The notes beneath the pieces are model-generated. The model was not told where the DNA came from. It saw only the letters and a program-made list of their open reading frames with translations, and did no database searches. A program made the translations under genes and the position numbers. A stretch of DNA of 64,000 nucleotides. Source: Dryas octopetala (Eukaryota; Streptophyta; Magnoliopsida; Rosales; Rosaceae). Each line of letters begins with the position of its first letter. The first letter of the stretch is position 1. The stretch spans positions 19,047,923 through 19,111,922 of the forward strand of contig OY992834.1 in the NCBI GenBank assembly GCA_963921425.1. The letters are read 5' to 3'. This document shows, in pieces, positions 10,748-21,784 of the stretch.

Positions 10748-11998
10748 CTATGATGCAACATAATGTGAAAGCCTAGCAGCCATATTAGCAACCTGTGATT
10801 GCAAACGAACATCCCGTGATTGCATTTGTGATTGCATTTGAACAGCCCTGACTTTGGCCGCCGTGGCACGATGAAAGAACTGCTGGCGGGACAACAACCT
10901 CACATTCCTCAAGTACTGATCGAAGGGTATGGCCCCATCCTGCACAGCCTTGTCCATGGAATACACAACATCTTCTATAGCCAAATCCGAGGCCGTACAA
11001 TCCAACATCTGCTTCGAAAGCGCGTCCACGCACCCGAACGCATCGTCCACATCCACGCCATCCAACTTGGTCTTCCCCTCGTTGTCTCTCAACCAAGCCT
11101 CCAGAACATCCGAATTCATCAACACCATCTGCAATTGCTGCTCCAAACCCTCCTTCTCGTCCAGCATCTCCTTCAAACCTCTATTAAGCTGCTCCGATCG
11201 CTGCCTCAGCACCGATTGCGCGTTGAAAGAGCCTTCCACTTCGGCCTCCCTGGTCTTCCTCAACCCCGCCACGTCCCCGTGCACCATCTCCACAAGCTTA
11301 TTGACCGCATTGCGCCTGTAAACCTCGGTGGGATCGTCGGTCTGAGGCCGAGAAAAGGACCCACTGCTTCCGTACGGCGATGGCGGGTAGGCCCGCGGCG
11401 GAATAGCTGGGCGAGCATAATCAACCGGGCCCGAGCTCGAATAACTCGAATTTGAGCTAACCGAAGAATGCCCATGACTAGGGTTACGGTTAGGGTTTGG
11501 ATTTGGATTTGGATTCGTTCTGGGCTGAGAGCGTAGAGGCGGGTTTTGGCTAAACACGGCGCTGAGATTCCGAACAAGGTCGACCAAATTGGAGCTGGGG
11601 TAAATCCAATTCTGCAAATAAGGGATGGAGACCAAGCCGGAAGGATTGACGTGGGGGTGAGAGCGCGTGATGAGCATGTCGCGCGTGGGATTGACGTAGA
11701 CGCAGGGCGGGTGGCGGGGGTAGGACTCCATGAGCCAGATGATGACGGGGATGTTGTAAGTTTGGCCCTGAAACGGCATGGGGATGGTGCCGTCGGCCTG
11801 GAGGAGGTTGACGCAACGACCGTCGTTGTGGGTGAACGTCGCCGTTTTGGGGTCGAGGGAGGGGTAGTCAGAGGTGAGGGAGATGAGGTGCTGGCGGATC
11901 AGCCACTTGGTGTCTTCGGAGTAGGGGAGGGCGGAGGGGCCGCGCTGGGAGAGGATGCTGTTCAGGAACTGCAGGGTCGGACCGCCCGCTGGAACCAT
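10748..11998 (-). CDS. ELC: VPS23/TSG101 homologue (ELC-type), ESCRT-I subunit
   Basis: A single uninterrupted frame encodes 416 residues, about the length of plant ELC/VPS23 proteins, which are also intronless in Arabidopsis. Residues about 10-155 form the ubiquitin E2 variant (UEV) domain, with conserved blocks [40 protein letters not shown] and [20 protein letters not shown]. The catalytic E2 Cys is absent, as expected for a ubiquitin-binding rather than conjugating domain. A Pro/Ser-rich linker (about 155-225) contains an NPNPNPNP run. A coiled coil (about 235-305) and the C-terminal steadiness box (about 340-405, [18 protein letters not shown]) follow. In the cell it binds ubiquitinated membrane cargo at endosomes as part of ESCRT-I. 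The start is chosen because MVP plus the following residues match the family N-terminus. The gene looks intact. Confidence 0.96.
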   Translation of the reverse strand: MVPAGGPTLQFLNSILSQRGPSALPYSEDTKWLIRQHLISLTSDYPSLDPKTATFTHNDGRCVNLLQADGTIPMPFQGQTYNIPVIIWLMESYPRHPPCVYVNPTRDMLITRSHPHVNPSGLVSIPYLQNWIYPSSNLVDLVRNLSAVFSQNPPLRSQPRTNPNPNPNPNRNPSHGHSSVSSNSSYSSSGPVDYARPAIPPRAYPPSPYGSSGSFSRPQTDDPTEVYRRNAVNKLVEMVHGDVAGLRKTREAEVEGSFNAQSVLRQRSEQLNRGLKEMLDEKEGLEQQLQMVLMNSDVLEAWLRDNEGKTKLDGVDVDDAFGCVDALSKQMLDCTASDLAIEDVVYSMDKAVQDGAIPFDQYLRNVRLLSRQQFFHRATAAKVRAVQMQSQMQSRDVRLQSQVANMAARLSHYVAS

Positions 11999-12604
11999 CT
12001 TGCAGTCGGGTCGGGTCGGGTTTCGGATTTGATTGATTAGGGATTTATGGGAATGGGAATTTGAGTTTGTGATTGTTTGTTTGCTTCGAAGAAGAGGAGG
12101 AATGTGCGCGTGTTGCGCTGACTTGGAGTCAGTAAACTATTAAATAATTAACTTTTGTTTACCATTGATTACTTGTTCTAAATAATTAAGGTTTATAAAC
12201 TAATCAGTTGTTCACAAATGAAATATTTGCACCATCTGTTGAAATTTAAAAAATCAAAATAATAATGGATGGGAGATTTCCAGGAAGCTTCATTAGCCTC
12301 CAAGATTTTTTGAGATAAGTAGCTTATAAATTAAGTCATGTAAGTTCAGACACACATATGTACTCTTTTTTGGTCAAAATAATTATATCATAAGGAAATG
12401 AGCACAATATTACAAGAAATGAGAAAGAAGGAATCTTTGATTAATTCCTATGCCCAAACTTTATAAATATATGTTAACTTCTACAGTTCTACGGTACTTG
12501 TCTATCCCAAATATAATTCAATTTTCAAGAAATAGCGCAATGTCATTAAGATCCCTTTCTCATGCCCAAGTCCAAGTAACCACTTGAGACCCTAAAAGTC
12601 CAAC
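11999..12604 (-). promoter_or_regulatory. 5' UTR and upstream region of the VPS23 gene
   Basis: The first 120 bp upstream of the ATG are GC-richer and probably transcribed. Beyond about 12130 the DNA is AT-rich. A MULE derivative starts at 12605, so only about 600 bp of native upstream sequence remain. No specific TATA box was assigned. Confidence 0.4.
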
Positions 12605-13448
12605 GAGTGATTCTATTTCGACCATTCTAAACTGTTGAGTTGATTATTGTATTTCAAAATTTCAATTTTACCTTTAAAACAAAAAAATTTCAATTTTGTT
12701 CGTTGAGTCATTCGACAGTTTCTACCGAAATATTTGTGGTTATTCGACAGTTATCTGCTGAACGTTGGTGGATTTTTCGGTGGATAACCACTAAATGAAA
12801 ATGAAAAAGACATTCGACAATTATCTGCCGCAATATTTGTGTTTATTCAACATTTATTTATCGAACATTGATGAATATTTCGGTAAATAACCACCGAATA
12901 AATCTAGATAATTTATTCATGTTTTTTATAATAAAGAGTAGGGTTTTTTTCATATTTAGTACATGAACTTTGACCATTGTCTTAATGTGGTATCTAAACT
13001 TTTATTTGTCCCAATTGAGTACCTAAACTTTTATTTTGTGTCTAATAGGTACCAAAATAAATTTCTGTTAAAATTATCAACAAAAGTTAGGGGCAATATA
13101 GTCACTTCAAAAAATTTATATTTTAATTTTAATTTTTTAATTTTTTTTGTTTGTTGTGTGTTTTTTTTTAATAATTTTAAACATATAAAGAAAATAATTA
13201 AAATATACTTTGACTATATTGCCCCTAATTTTTATTGACAATTTTAACAAAAATTCATTTTGGTACCTATTAGATACAAAATAAAAGTTTAGGTACTCAA
13301 TTAGGACAAATAAAAGTTTAGGTACCACATTAAGACAAGGGTCAAAGTTTAGGTACTAAATATGAAATAAACCATAAAGAGTAAAATAGAAAAAAATATA
13401 TTAAGGTGGTCAACTCAGCAGTTAATGGTGGTTTGCATAACCTCACTC
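12605..13448. mobile_element. Non-autonomous MULE of the palindrome-array family (copy B), with nested MITE
   Basis: The left end TTCTATTTCGACCATTCTAA and right end TTAATGGTGGTTTGCATAAC are inverted relatives of the ends of the 3.1-kb MULE. The flanking 9-bp repeat is AAGTCCAAC (12596-12604) versus AAGTCTAAA (13449-13457), 7 of 9 matching. Between about 12710 and 12900 it holds six TTCGR...YCGAA palindromes and no coding sequence. Removing the nested MITE leaves about 400 bp, close to the 411 bp of copy C at 61999-62409. Confidence 0.83.
12941..13373. mobile_element. Foldback MITE nested in MULE copy B
   Basis: Its 433 bp fold back on themselves. The left arm has TTTAGTACATGAACTTTGAC and repeated CTAAACTTTTATTT blocks; the right arm has the complementary GTCAAAGTTTAGGTACTAAA. 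It is flanked by the exact 10-bp repeat ATAAAGAGTA (12931-12940 and 13374-13383). MULE copy C near 62330 carries the unoccupied version of this site (ATAAAGGGTAAAATAG). Confidence 0.9.
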
Positions 13449-13481
13449 AAGTCTAAAACCAAGCTTTACTCTAGCATTAGT

Positions 13482-13484
<3 letters not shown>

Positions 13485-13520
<36 letters not shown>
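13485..13520. repeat. Poly(T) tract, about 36 bp
   Basis: An uninterrupted T run just right of MULE copy B. It could be a retroposon tail in minus orientation or slippage; nothing adjacent decides. Confidence 0.9.
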
Positions 13521-13524
<4 letters not shown>

Positions 13525-13640
13525 AGTGAACCTTTTTAATATTTCAAGTATTAAGTGGTTGATTCAATTTTTGAAAGTGTAGAATGAGCTTATTTATCAT
13601 TTTCTGTTATTTTCTTTATGTATTTTCTTTTTTCTTTTAG

Positions 13641-14114
13641 GGGTGCAGCTCATGCAAGTGATGAGGGCTTGTCAAATTCCATAGCATTTCATAGAGTTGT
13701 TGGCTTCACCATTGGAATGCTGCTCACCCTTGTTGACCTAAAATATCAAGGCTCTGAAACGACTCCGTTTAGATCACATCATTGGACCATGTTGCTTTTT
13801 ATGATGGCTACATTTGTTTTTCAACATAGCCTTAGTACTACAGACAAGTGGTAGTTACAATTCCCTTCCTAACTTGAGGTTGATTTTGCCTCATTTCTGG
13901 GATAGTTGCTTTTGAGTTACTTTGGTTGATCCTCGCTCCTGTGGTACAGTGGTTCCTCATTAATCTGTCAGCATTCCTATTTATCTGGCACAAACACATT
14001 GTTGAGGCCTTAGCACTACAGTTTAACTCAAATGGGATATGGAACTTGCTCTTTGGGACATCTATGACGACTCAGGAAACAGTTGATCCAGAAGTTGGAG
14101 TTTCAGATGACTAA
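13641..14114 (+). pseudogene. Fragment of an unrecognised multi-spanning membrane-protein gene
   Basis: A T-rich tract ending CTTTTAG precedes 13641 like a splice acceptor. The frame then reads GAAHASDEGLSNSIAFHRVV and continues through hydrophobic segments to a stop at 13854. A second frame (LPNLRLILPHFW) and a third (GIVAFELLWLILAPVVQWFL) carry on the same kind of hydrophobic sequence to a stop at 14114. Two frameshifts and a stop therefore interrupt what looks like one exon with three or more membrane segments. No upstream exons were found; the MULE derivative and poly(T) lie directly upstream. I do not recognise the family. Splicing of tiny introns is a less likely alternative. Confidence 0.55.
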
Positions 14115-14835
14115 TCATACTTGAGATTAGTATAAGCTAAAAGCAGTCAGATGGTTTAGCAGATATTTCCTGCAAATGGTTTAGCATGACCTTCTCTTCC
14201 TGCATGACAATAAAAGCAGTCAGAGGCTAAAAGCATCAATGAAGTACATGACAAATAAAGAAATATACTGCTGACCCCTGTATACAAGTCCAACTTTTTA
14301 GTTTTTCCTTTTTATTCAATTAAGCTAAAGACCCAGCAGGATGTAAGTGAGAGTAAGGAATCAGAACAAACTAAAATTGAAGTTCTGTAATCTGACTGGA
14401 AATTTACATTCAGAGAACTATTGGATTTTGATAGATTGAAAAAGAGAATGTTCAGCAGATGCCTAATACTTGTAACAAGATTCAAATGAGAATGATTACT
14501 GATTTATCTGATTAGTAATTGTAAGTTTGGGATTACTATTCATAAAGACAACAATCATGTCCCAAGTCAGTAGAGAATATCTTTGGATCCATCAATGTAA
14601 ATTACCAAGTTTGCAAAGATATACTTACATGCATGGGTATGGTGAAGTGCATTAAAACTGGCGTCAACCTCAAACAAAAACAAATAATGCACACAATACA
14701 ACACTCCCCCAATCAAGAAGAAAAGATGTCTTTAAATGTTTGACAAAGAAACCTGAAAAGAGTTAATAATTTAATCCTAGCCAAAGTAACTCCGCTTCCT
14801 CCTCTTTGCCCTCAAAGAACCTCTTATTCTATTTA
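14115..14835. other. Intergenic, nothing recognised
   Basis: AT-rich DNA with no conserved frames or inverted ends. The first part may include the old 3' UTR of the pseudogene. Confidence 0.5.
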
Positions 14836-15069
14836 GGGCCTGTTTGGCGCACTTCTGCTCAGAAGCACATATAAATTTTTATAAAATTCTAAGTTGTTCA
14901 TGCAAAAACACTTGAAAGTGCTTCCTGAAGAAGCACCTTCTCAAAAAACCCCTTAAAATCACTTTTATAACCCAGAAGCACTTTTATATATATTTGTCAA
15001 ACGCTATCAAAAGCGCTTTTACTAATGAAAGTGCTTTTGGCAGTTTTAAAAGCAATGCCAAACGGGCCC
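14836..15069. mobile_element. PIF/Harbinger (Tourist-like) MITE, 234 bp
   Basis: The ends GGGCCTGTTTGGC and GCCAAACGGGCCC are inverted, and a TTA target duplication sits on both sides (14833-14835 and 15070-15072). The interior has inverted AAAGTGCTTTT/AAGCACTTT blocks. Confidence 0.87.
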
Positions 15070-15310
15070 TTAATCACCTTTTGGATGCCCCCTTTACCAA
15101 ATAGCCCTGCGTCAATAACAAAAAACAGCTCCTAGGACACACCCACACCACTCCAAACAGCATCAACAAGCAAGCCAAGATTTTCCTAGTGAAATGGTAA
15201 TGTAAAAAACTGTTGTCTACCAACATCAGCTACCAGCATTTACCTTGGAACAAATCCACATTGGTTTTATCTAAAGCAATTTCCATACTTAATTGTATCT
15301 AAATTTTTTG

Positions 15311-17901
15311 TCAACAGTAAATGAAGAATAACCATATCATAGTAACACTAACAACGTTATGAATACACATCCTACATAAGGCAAAAACAATCACTAAGAA
15401 ACAGAGTACAGCATCTAACCGATCTACAGCTTCATTGCCCTGCAAAGCTGCAACGTTTGCAAGTTGATATATTTTATTGAAATTTTTTCGATCCATTGCC
15501 TCTTTATCAAATATGGCATCCGATAAAACAACTGATGATGCTCCCTGAGCAATATATTCCCCAACTGAATCTGTATCAATTAGAAGAAAAAAGTATCTAA
15601 ATAAGTCAGGTGCACATGCTTAAAGCCAATGACTCATTAGCTTTCTTCAAGCACATGTTAAACTACACCTGAAAAATAGGAGTAAGAATTTCACAACTGG
15701 AACTAAATTCAGAAAAGTATAACTATGAAGGTTTTCTTGTGGTAAACTAATGTAGAACTGGATGTTCTCAATGTACTGAAAATATGCTTTCCTGTTGAAA
15801 AAAATGTACTGAAATATGCTTAGCCATGAGGAGAGCAACCTTTTTGATACAGAATTATGAATGCTTTCTCTTGTAGATAAAGAGATTATCTTGGACATTC
15901 GGATAAAAGAAGGATCTAAAATTTTTCTTTGTTTGGGATGCTATTAGGATAGTATCTTCACAAAAGCACTACTAAATTAGTGATTTTGACGGCATATCAT
16001 TGTGTGTATAAGTTGTGAAACTCTTGGTTCAATTTCAGTGTTATTTTCTTTCCGTTCAATTGTAAGATTCTTTAATAATTCCACCCTTTCTAAAGCTTCT
16101 AAAAGCACAGATAATTTAGCCTTATTTATTACTTGTTTTTTCTTACTGTACATAAACTAAATATCTTTCAAGTAGTAGCACAAAGTGATTGGAGCACTGG
16201 AGCTTTAAAGGAAACATGAGAGTCAAGTTACCAACCTAATGTTATGCCTTGAGAAGCAACCATTGAGATGTGAGAAAAAGGCTTCTTGATGGCTGATATA
16301 TATTGTATGCCACCTAATGTAGACACAGGATAAACCTGCTCCATCAAATAAGACAGTTAAAACCCACAAGTCATGTCTGGACCTGAAAAAACATGCATAG
16401 GGAATTGAACTTAACCAGGTACATGCAACATGTTAAATAATTTTGGGTAAAAGCAACAATTACATGAGTAGCAACTCAAGTTTCATGGCTAGAAAAACAA
16501 AAACTAGGTCCAAAGTGCTAACATAATAGAGAATGACTACACTCTATGCAGGAAGAACATAAGAAATTGGAGCAAACAGGCTGCGCTGTTTGTGAAAAGC
16601 TGTGGCTTGTCTGCAAATTGTTCTAAGATGATGGAAAGTAATAGAATTGGCTTGTTGAGTTTAAAGAAGCATATCAGTTCTTAAAATTTTCCTACTTATT
16701 TGTGTGTGTGTGTGATAAGCAGAAATTGTCATGCCATGCTTACATACATCAACAATTTTAAAGGACTGGTAAAAACAGGATAATCAAATTAATATTGACT
16801 TTTATGTTAAAAGCCTTGTAGGCGTGTGGAAAGTCATTGCAGATGACATAATGATGACAAGTCCATCTTGATGCAACTCACACGTGAAAAAAGAAGAATG
16901 ACAAGACTCACCTTGACAATTTTGGCACCAGCATTATATGCAGACAAGATCTGCAAATAGAAAATATATTTGAGGGGAAAAGTGATCACCTACAATCTCA
17001 ATCAGAATACCATGATACACAAATGCTCAGTTTTAATCTCCTAGATTTTCCATTATAATGACAAAAGTAGAGATCAAGGAAATAAACATTAAATAAGTCA
17101 AGCAGGTTCAAGTAGAAATGCATTGAAGCCTCAAAGATTACAAGGTTTCAAGTATAAGAAATGATTTTACCTCTGTTGGGGTCATAACACCAGGTATATA
17201 TAAAACTTCGCCATGCCGAAAATCATCCAAAATGTCCTGAGGAACGTTTTGAGTTATTGAAAGAGCAATATTTGAGATATATCCTAATACCTTATGATGG
17301 AAGGTCTCCATAATTGATAATAAATGGAAATAGTTAAAAGTTACATTAGATGAAGTCAAGAAAGGTTCAGACATTGGAGGATAAAAAGAGAATAAAAAAA
17401 AGGGCCCCGACTATTACCAAAAAAAAAAAAGAGAATAAAAGAAGGGGAGGCACAAAGAATTAAGCCTTTGTAGAATCTAAGAAAGAAAATCATCACATGA
17501 CCCAGTAAATGAGGCACAAATCATGATGGAAAAACAACATATCCTCCAGTTGACTGAACCAACTTCTTGTGCACCTGATTTACCCAAATGATCATTCTCT
17601 TGGTACACAATGGCTCACTACACTGTTTTCTCGTCATAATATCACCAAAGAACCAGCCAAATATCAAAAGCCATAAAATAAAAATAATTAAAAAAACTAG
17701 TGACAAAAACTTCGAAGTACTCAAAAAGGTTCTAACCCTTGTAGCACCACTATAGACTGGAGTGGAAGATTCAGTAAGAGAGGACAGCTAGGATAGGAGA
17801 CAACTTCTCAATATTTGATTCAAACTACCCACAAAGTTTCAACTAACAGAGACTTCCTATCGAACCATCAACCATACCAATAAATAGAAAAAAGTTCCTA
17901 G

Positions 17902-17937
<36 letters not shown>

Positions 17938-20900
17938 TTTAGAAAGTCTTCAAGCCAAAAATCTACAACCCAGAAAAAATAACAAATAAAAAGTAGAAGT
18001 GATGCAGCGGGTAGCAGGCAAAAAGATTAGGTTATTTGGAATACAACCTTCCTTAAATTTTGTTGATTCTCTAGATCGAGAATGACCAGAACAAGGGCAT
18101 GTACAAATCTGATAATACCCTAAACTACCAGAAAAATAGGAAGAATGGAGAAAAGACTCTCAAATTTATTAAATATCAACCAACTAAAACAAAAGGTCAT
18201 AAAAGGGTTTATATAGGGAAAACAAAACCCTACTAATGAAACATAAAAGCTTATGGAAAATACACCTACTAAGACTATTATGTAAAATAATCCTATAACT
18301 TAGCTGAAATCGCATAAGCATGAAAAAGGAAACAAAACATGCAGAAAAAGAGGAGAGCATGTAAAACAAGTCGGGCGTTTGAACACTAGGGGAAGAAATT
18401 CGAATGCCTAGAAAAATATTCTCATTCTCACTCGAAGCTCGCTTGAAAGGCCAGCAAGCCCTCCTCTGGAACTCCCAGTGACCTTCTAGCACTCCACTTC
18501 ACGCTTGAGCGTGATTTCAAGCCCAATTACACCTGCTTACTACTTCCACACCCCTTCCTTTCCTGAATTCTTCCCCTTACATTAGTCAATTGGTTCTAAG
18601 TACTTAAAAGTGATGTGCACCACATCAAGAAGGGAGAAGAAAGATGAGTATAATGTATTTAAATGTGCTATGATACCAAGTTAGAAGTTAGATAGACGAA
18701 AATAAGAAAATTTGAGAGATTGGAGGAGAGAGAGAAGAAAAGAGGGGGGGCTCGGCAAATTAACTTTTCCTCGGACAATAAATTACTTCTATAAGACCGA
18801 AACAGAAAATAGAGGCAAAATAAAGACTGTTCATAGAAATAATAGAAAAAAGGAAATAACCAAAATTTAGTCAAAGAAAAGGTGACCCAAAATTTCTATA
18901 TGTTTACCTTCACCATAGCAGGACTCATAAGAAACTTGGCTCCAGCTATCATTGCTCTTTTGGCATCCTCAACATTGAGCACAGTACCTACCTGCAGGGC
19001 ATGGAACCTGTAACTGGCACTTCTTGCAATATAGAATTAGAATTTTGGACACCAATCAGAAACACCTTTATTAGTATTATTTCAGGTTGATCACCTCAAC
19101 ACGGAACCAGATTGGTCACTTACAAATGCATCTACTAGGATTTGTACAAGATGATATGTGACTGAGGAATTTGGAAAGAGAAGCTACTTAGGGTTTTCTA
19201 TTAGATCCAGATTTCTCATCTTGAACATTTATGCTACAAGGCACATTTCACATAGCATCCAATAAACAATCAGTTTATGGTTCTTTCGCATGGACCAATA
19301 TTTGTGTTAAATAATGCAGACACAGCGATATCTGTAATACCATTTTTATTTTTGGAAGAATTCGGCATATATAAACTTTGGTGCATTTTTGTGTCAACCA
19401 CTCTGACTCAGAGCCCACAAGAAAATGACAATGAAATGTCAAGAACTCCAAGAGCTAAGAAGGTGATTACCCCTAGGGTTCTTGTAGGATGGTCATGTAC
19501 CAGCTTCTGTAAAACCTGTGCAGGAAAAAAAAAAAACAAAACAAACAAACAAACATCAGCTCTCAAGCTAAGTGACCATTTTTAGTAGGAAACAGGAAAG
19601 TTTGAAAATTAAAACAACCTCAAACACACCTGGGGTCGACATCACAATCTCCAGCTGCATATCAGGAAATGTAAAAAAATATTAGAAGCCCATCCTTGGT
19701 GATCCGAAATGAAAATAAATAAACTACACTGTGCATCTAAAAAACAATGCAAACATGCAGCAGGCATTTCTTGTATAAGGGTTTTCACCCCCTTTGCACT
19801 TTTCCAGTAAATTTCATACTTATTGTTGGGTTGGCAAAAAAAGAGAAGAAGAGGAACAGTGATTAATAAATGTGGCTTGTCTCCATAGAATGAGAAGAAA
19901 ACCATTATCTATTAACTAGCATATTTAGGCAGTTACACAAATACCCCCCACTGCATTATTATAACCCCAACTTTCTAAAATGCAAGACACCTTGGGGAGA
20001 GAGTTTAAAATACCAACCACCACGGAGCTTTAAGCACCTGATTCATGTACTTGGGGATATGCCACTGTGGGCTAGTAATATCTTTTAGACAGTCCAAACT
20101 GGTGCAACTGATTCGGTATTTAACAAATAGAGTTAATTACTAGAGTTCATAGACTAAAGCATCAATTCGTTACAATTGATGTAAAATGTTGTTTAAAAAC
20201 TTAGCTTTTTCAGAGAAGATTTTTTACTAGAATGAGTTTCTACTTAAGTCTATGAAATTTACGAAAGGAGAACTCACAACTGAAATGCCACCATGAAGTG
20301 CAGCACATGCAGCTTCAATTGCCAGCTCTGCACTACAAAAAAAGAGAAACAGATAATAAGTTCAAAAACCTGGAAAAAATCATGGGCTAAATTTACCCAA
20401 AATAAGAAAAACCTTCTTCACATGATTGTAAAATTCAGCGATAATTACTCTATTACCATGTTTACTTAACTTTTGAGTTTGACAAATTAAACAAAAAAAA
20501 TGAAAATGAGAACTATTATCCTTTGGATGAATAAGAAATATTATTCAAACAAAATGCATTACAAGAGCCAGAGCTGCACAATTAACTGGCAGGTTTCCCC
20601 TTACAAAAAGCATAATAGAAACTCAATAATAAGTCTTACAAGCTAAAATGGAAGCTGAGCAACCCCAATCCTCACAAAGATTCCTATTCTCAGTAGTCAG
20701 TACTTATACATTACAAAGCACCTCACCCATATCTGTTCTGGCCTTTCCCAATAAAAGAAGTCATTTGCTGTTCAATTATTTTGATAATTTTTTCAGGAAA
20801 ATTAAAAATACTTGACCAATTGACATGATCCCAGATAGAAAGACATGATCCTACATGCATAGGACAGATGCTTTCCTTTTCCAAGAAGTGATTCTCCGAA

Positions 20901-21721
20901 ACCAAAAGAGGAAGGAATTCTTTATACGAAAGTTTTCAAGATATTAAAAGCACCCTGTGGCATTTCAGAGAAAGTTTGCCTTCTTTGAATTGCCGAAATT
21001 TAAAAGCTTTGTAAGTGTTTGTAGCTTCGGAAAAGGATATTTCAACCTTGTCTTTATTTGAATTTAGACCAACCCACTGATGCAATATAGTCCAACACTT
21101 TTTCAATTAGCTGAACTGAACCCGAATTTGCTGCTGAGAACATTAAAAAAGTAAAGCAAAGATGGGAGAGTCTCAATTTTTCACATAATGGAAAATTAAG
21201 TTATGAACAGCTTTCTTATCCATTAGCTTGTTGAAGACCTCCTACATAATAATGACAAAAAGAAAAGGTGATAAAGGGTCCATTTGGAAAAACTATGCAT
21301 AGTTACACAGACTGTGACCCAATTGATGAACTTCAATGGAACACTAAGGAGAAAATCCCATATAACATATCCTAAGCCTTCATTATGTCAATCTTTATGG
21401 CACATCAAGCTGGTTTGGAGTTTATATGGTAGTTTGAAACTAGTCCTGGAGAAATTGAGCATTATCATCTTGTTCAACAGGTACCCAGTAAAAATTAAGA
21501 GAAACAAGAAGAAAATAAAAAGCATAATGGAGTCACCTATTTGCACGGAGGCAGGCGATGACACCTGAACTCTGAATCTGCGTCAGCGTTTTCTCCATAG
21601 AAATCCCGCGCGACAAGCAACAAACCCCAAAGCGATGAGGCCGAGGTGGTAACGGTGGTGGCCAGCTTTGAAGACCAAAAGAAGCCAAAGGCCTTTTTAT
21701 GCTCACACTCGTAGTCGCCAT
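15311..21721 (-). CDS. KHG/KDPG-aldolase-like protein, probably plastid-targeted (9 exons)
   Basis: Nine exons join in frame with GT-AG borders: 21721-21537, 20332-20278, 19654-19619, 19515-19471, 18991-18908, 17236-17171, 16950-16912, 16335-16236 and 15570-15311. This gives 289 codons plus stop. Residues 1-40 are Ser/Arg/Pro-rich and lack acids early on, like a plastid transit peptide. The aldolase core follows: SSGVIACLRAN, VLEIVMSTPGVFEVL, LGVGTVLNVEDAKRAM, AGAKFLMSPAMV, VLYIPGVMTPTE, NAGAKIVK|VYPVSTLGG and EYIAQGASSVVLSDAIFD. By alignment with bacterial Eda, Lys170 (end of exon 7, before VYP) is the Schiff-base lysine and Glu82 the acid/base. KDPG aldolase cleaves 2-keto-3-deoxy-6-phosphogluconate to pyruvate and glyceraldehyde-3-phosphate. 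After GNEAVDR the frame runs on into a hydrophobic tail of about 38 residues that I believe is atypical, so the last exon's end is uncertain. A large MULE begins 72 bp upstream of the ATG. Confidence 0.9.
17904..17935. repeat. Poly(A) tract in aldolase intron 5
   Basis: A run of 32 A lies in the 1.67-kb intron between exons 5 and 6. It could mark the tail of an old plus-strand retroposon, but no retroposon body was recognised to its left. Confidence 0.85.
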
Positions 21722-21784
21722 ATCCAGTGCTCTGCTGCTAAAATGTTAGACCACGTTTTAGATAATTTTGGGCGGGATGATATT
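21722..21784 (-). promoter_or_regulatory. Remaining native 5' flank of the aldolase gene
   Basis: Only 63 bp separate the ATG from the target-site duplication of the 13.7-kb MULE. This can hold a short 5' UTR but not a normal plant core promoter, so transcription presumably starts within, or is driven from, the MULE end. Confidence 0.6.

Noticed and set aside
10832-12040. Several long open frames antisense to VPS23
   Set aside because: They are shadows of the GC-richer real coding sequence on the minus strand; no family similarity is visible.
12963-13328. Open frames on both strands of about 60-90 residues
   Set aside because: They lie in the two arms of a foldback MITE and are mirror images of each other.
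14836-15069. Initial reading of the GGGCCC...TTTGG elements as hAT
   Set aside because: No 8-bp duplications fit; TTA/TAA trinucleotides do, so PIF/Harbinger was preferred.
18660-18900. Possible minus-strand copia LTR with primer-binding-site-like TTGGTATCATAGC in aldolase intron 5
   Set aside because: No LTR ends, polypurine tract or target duplication could be found, so the match may be chance.
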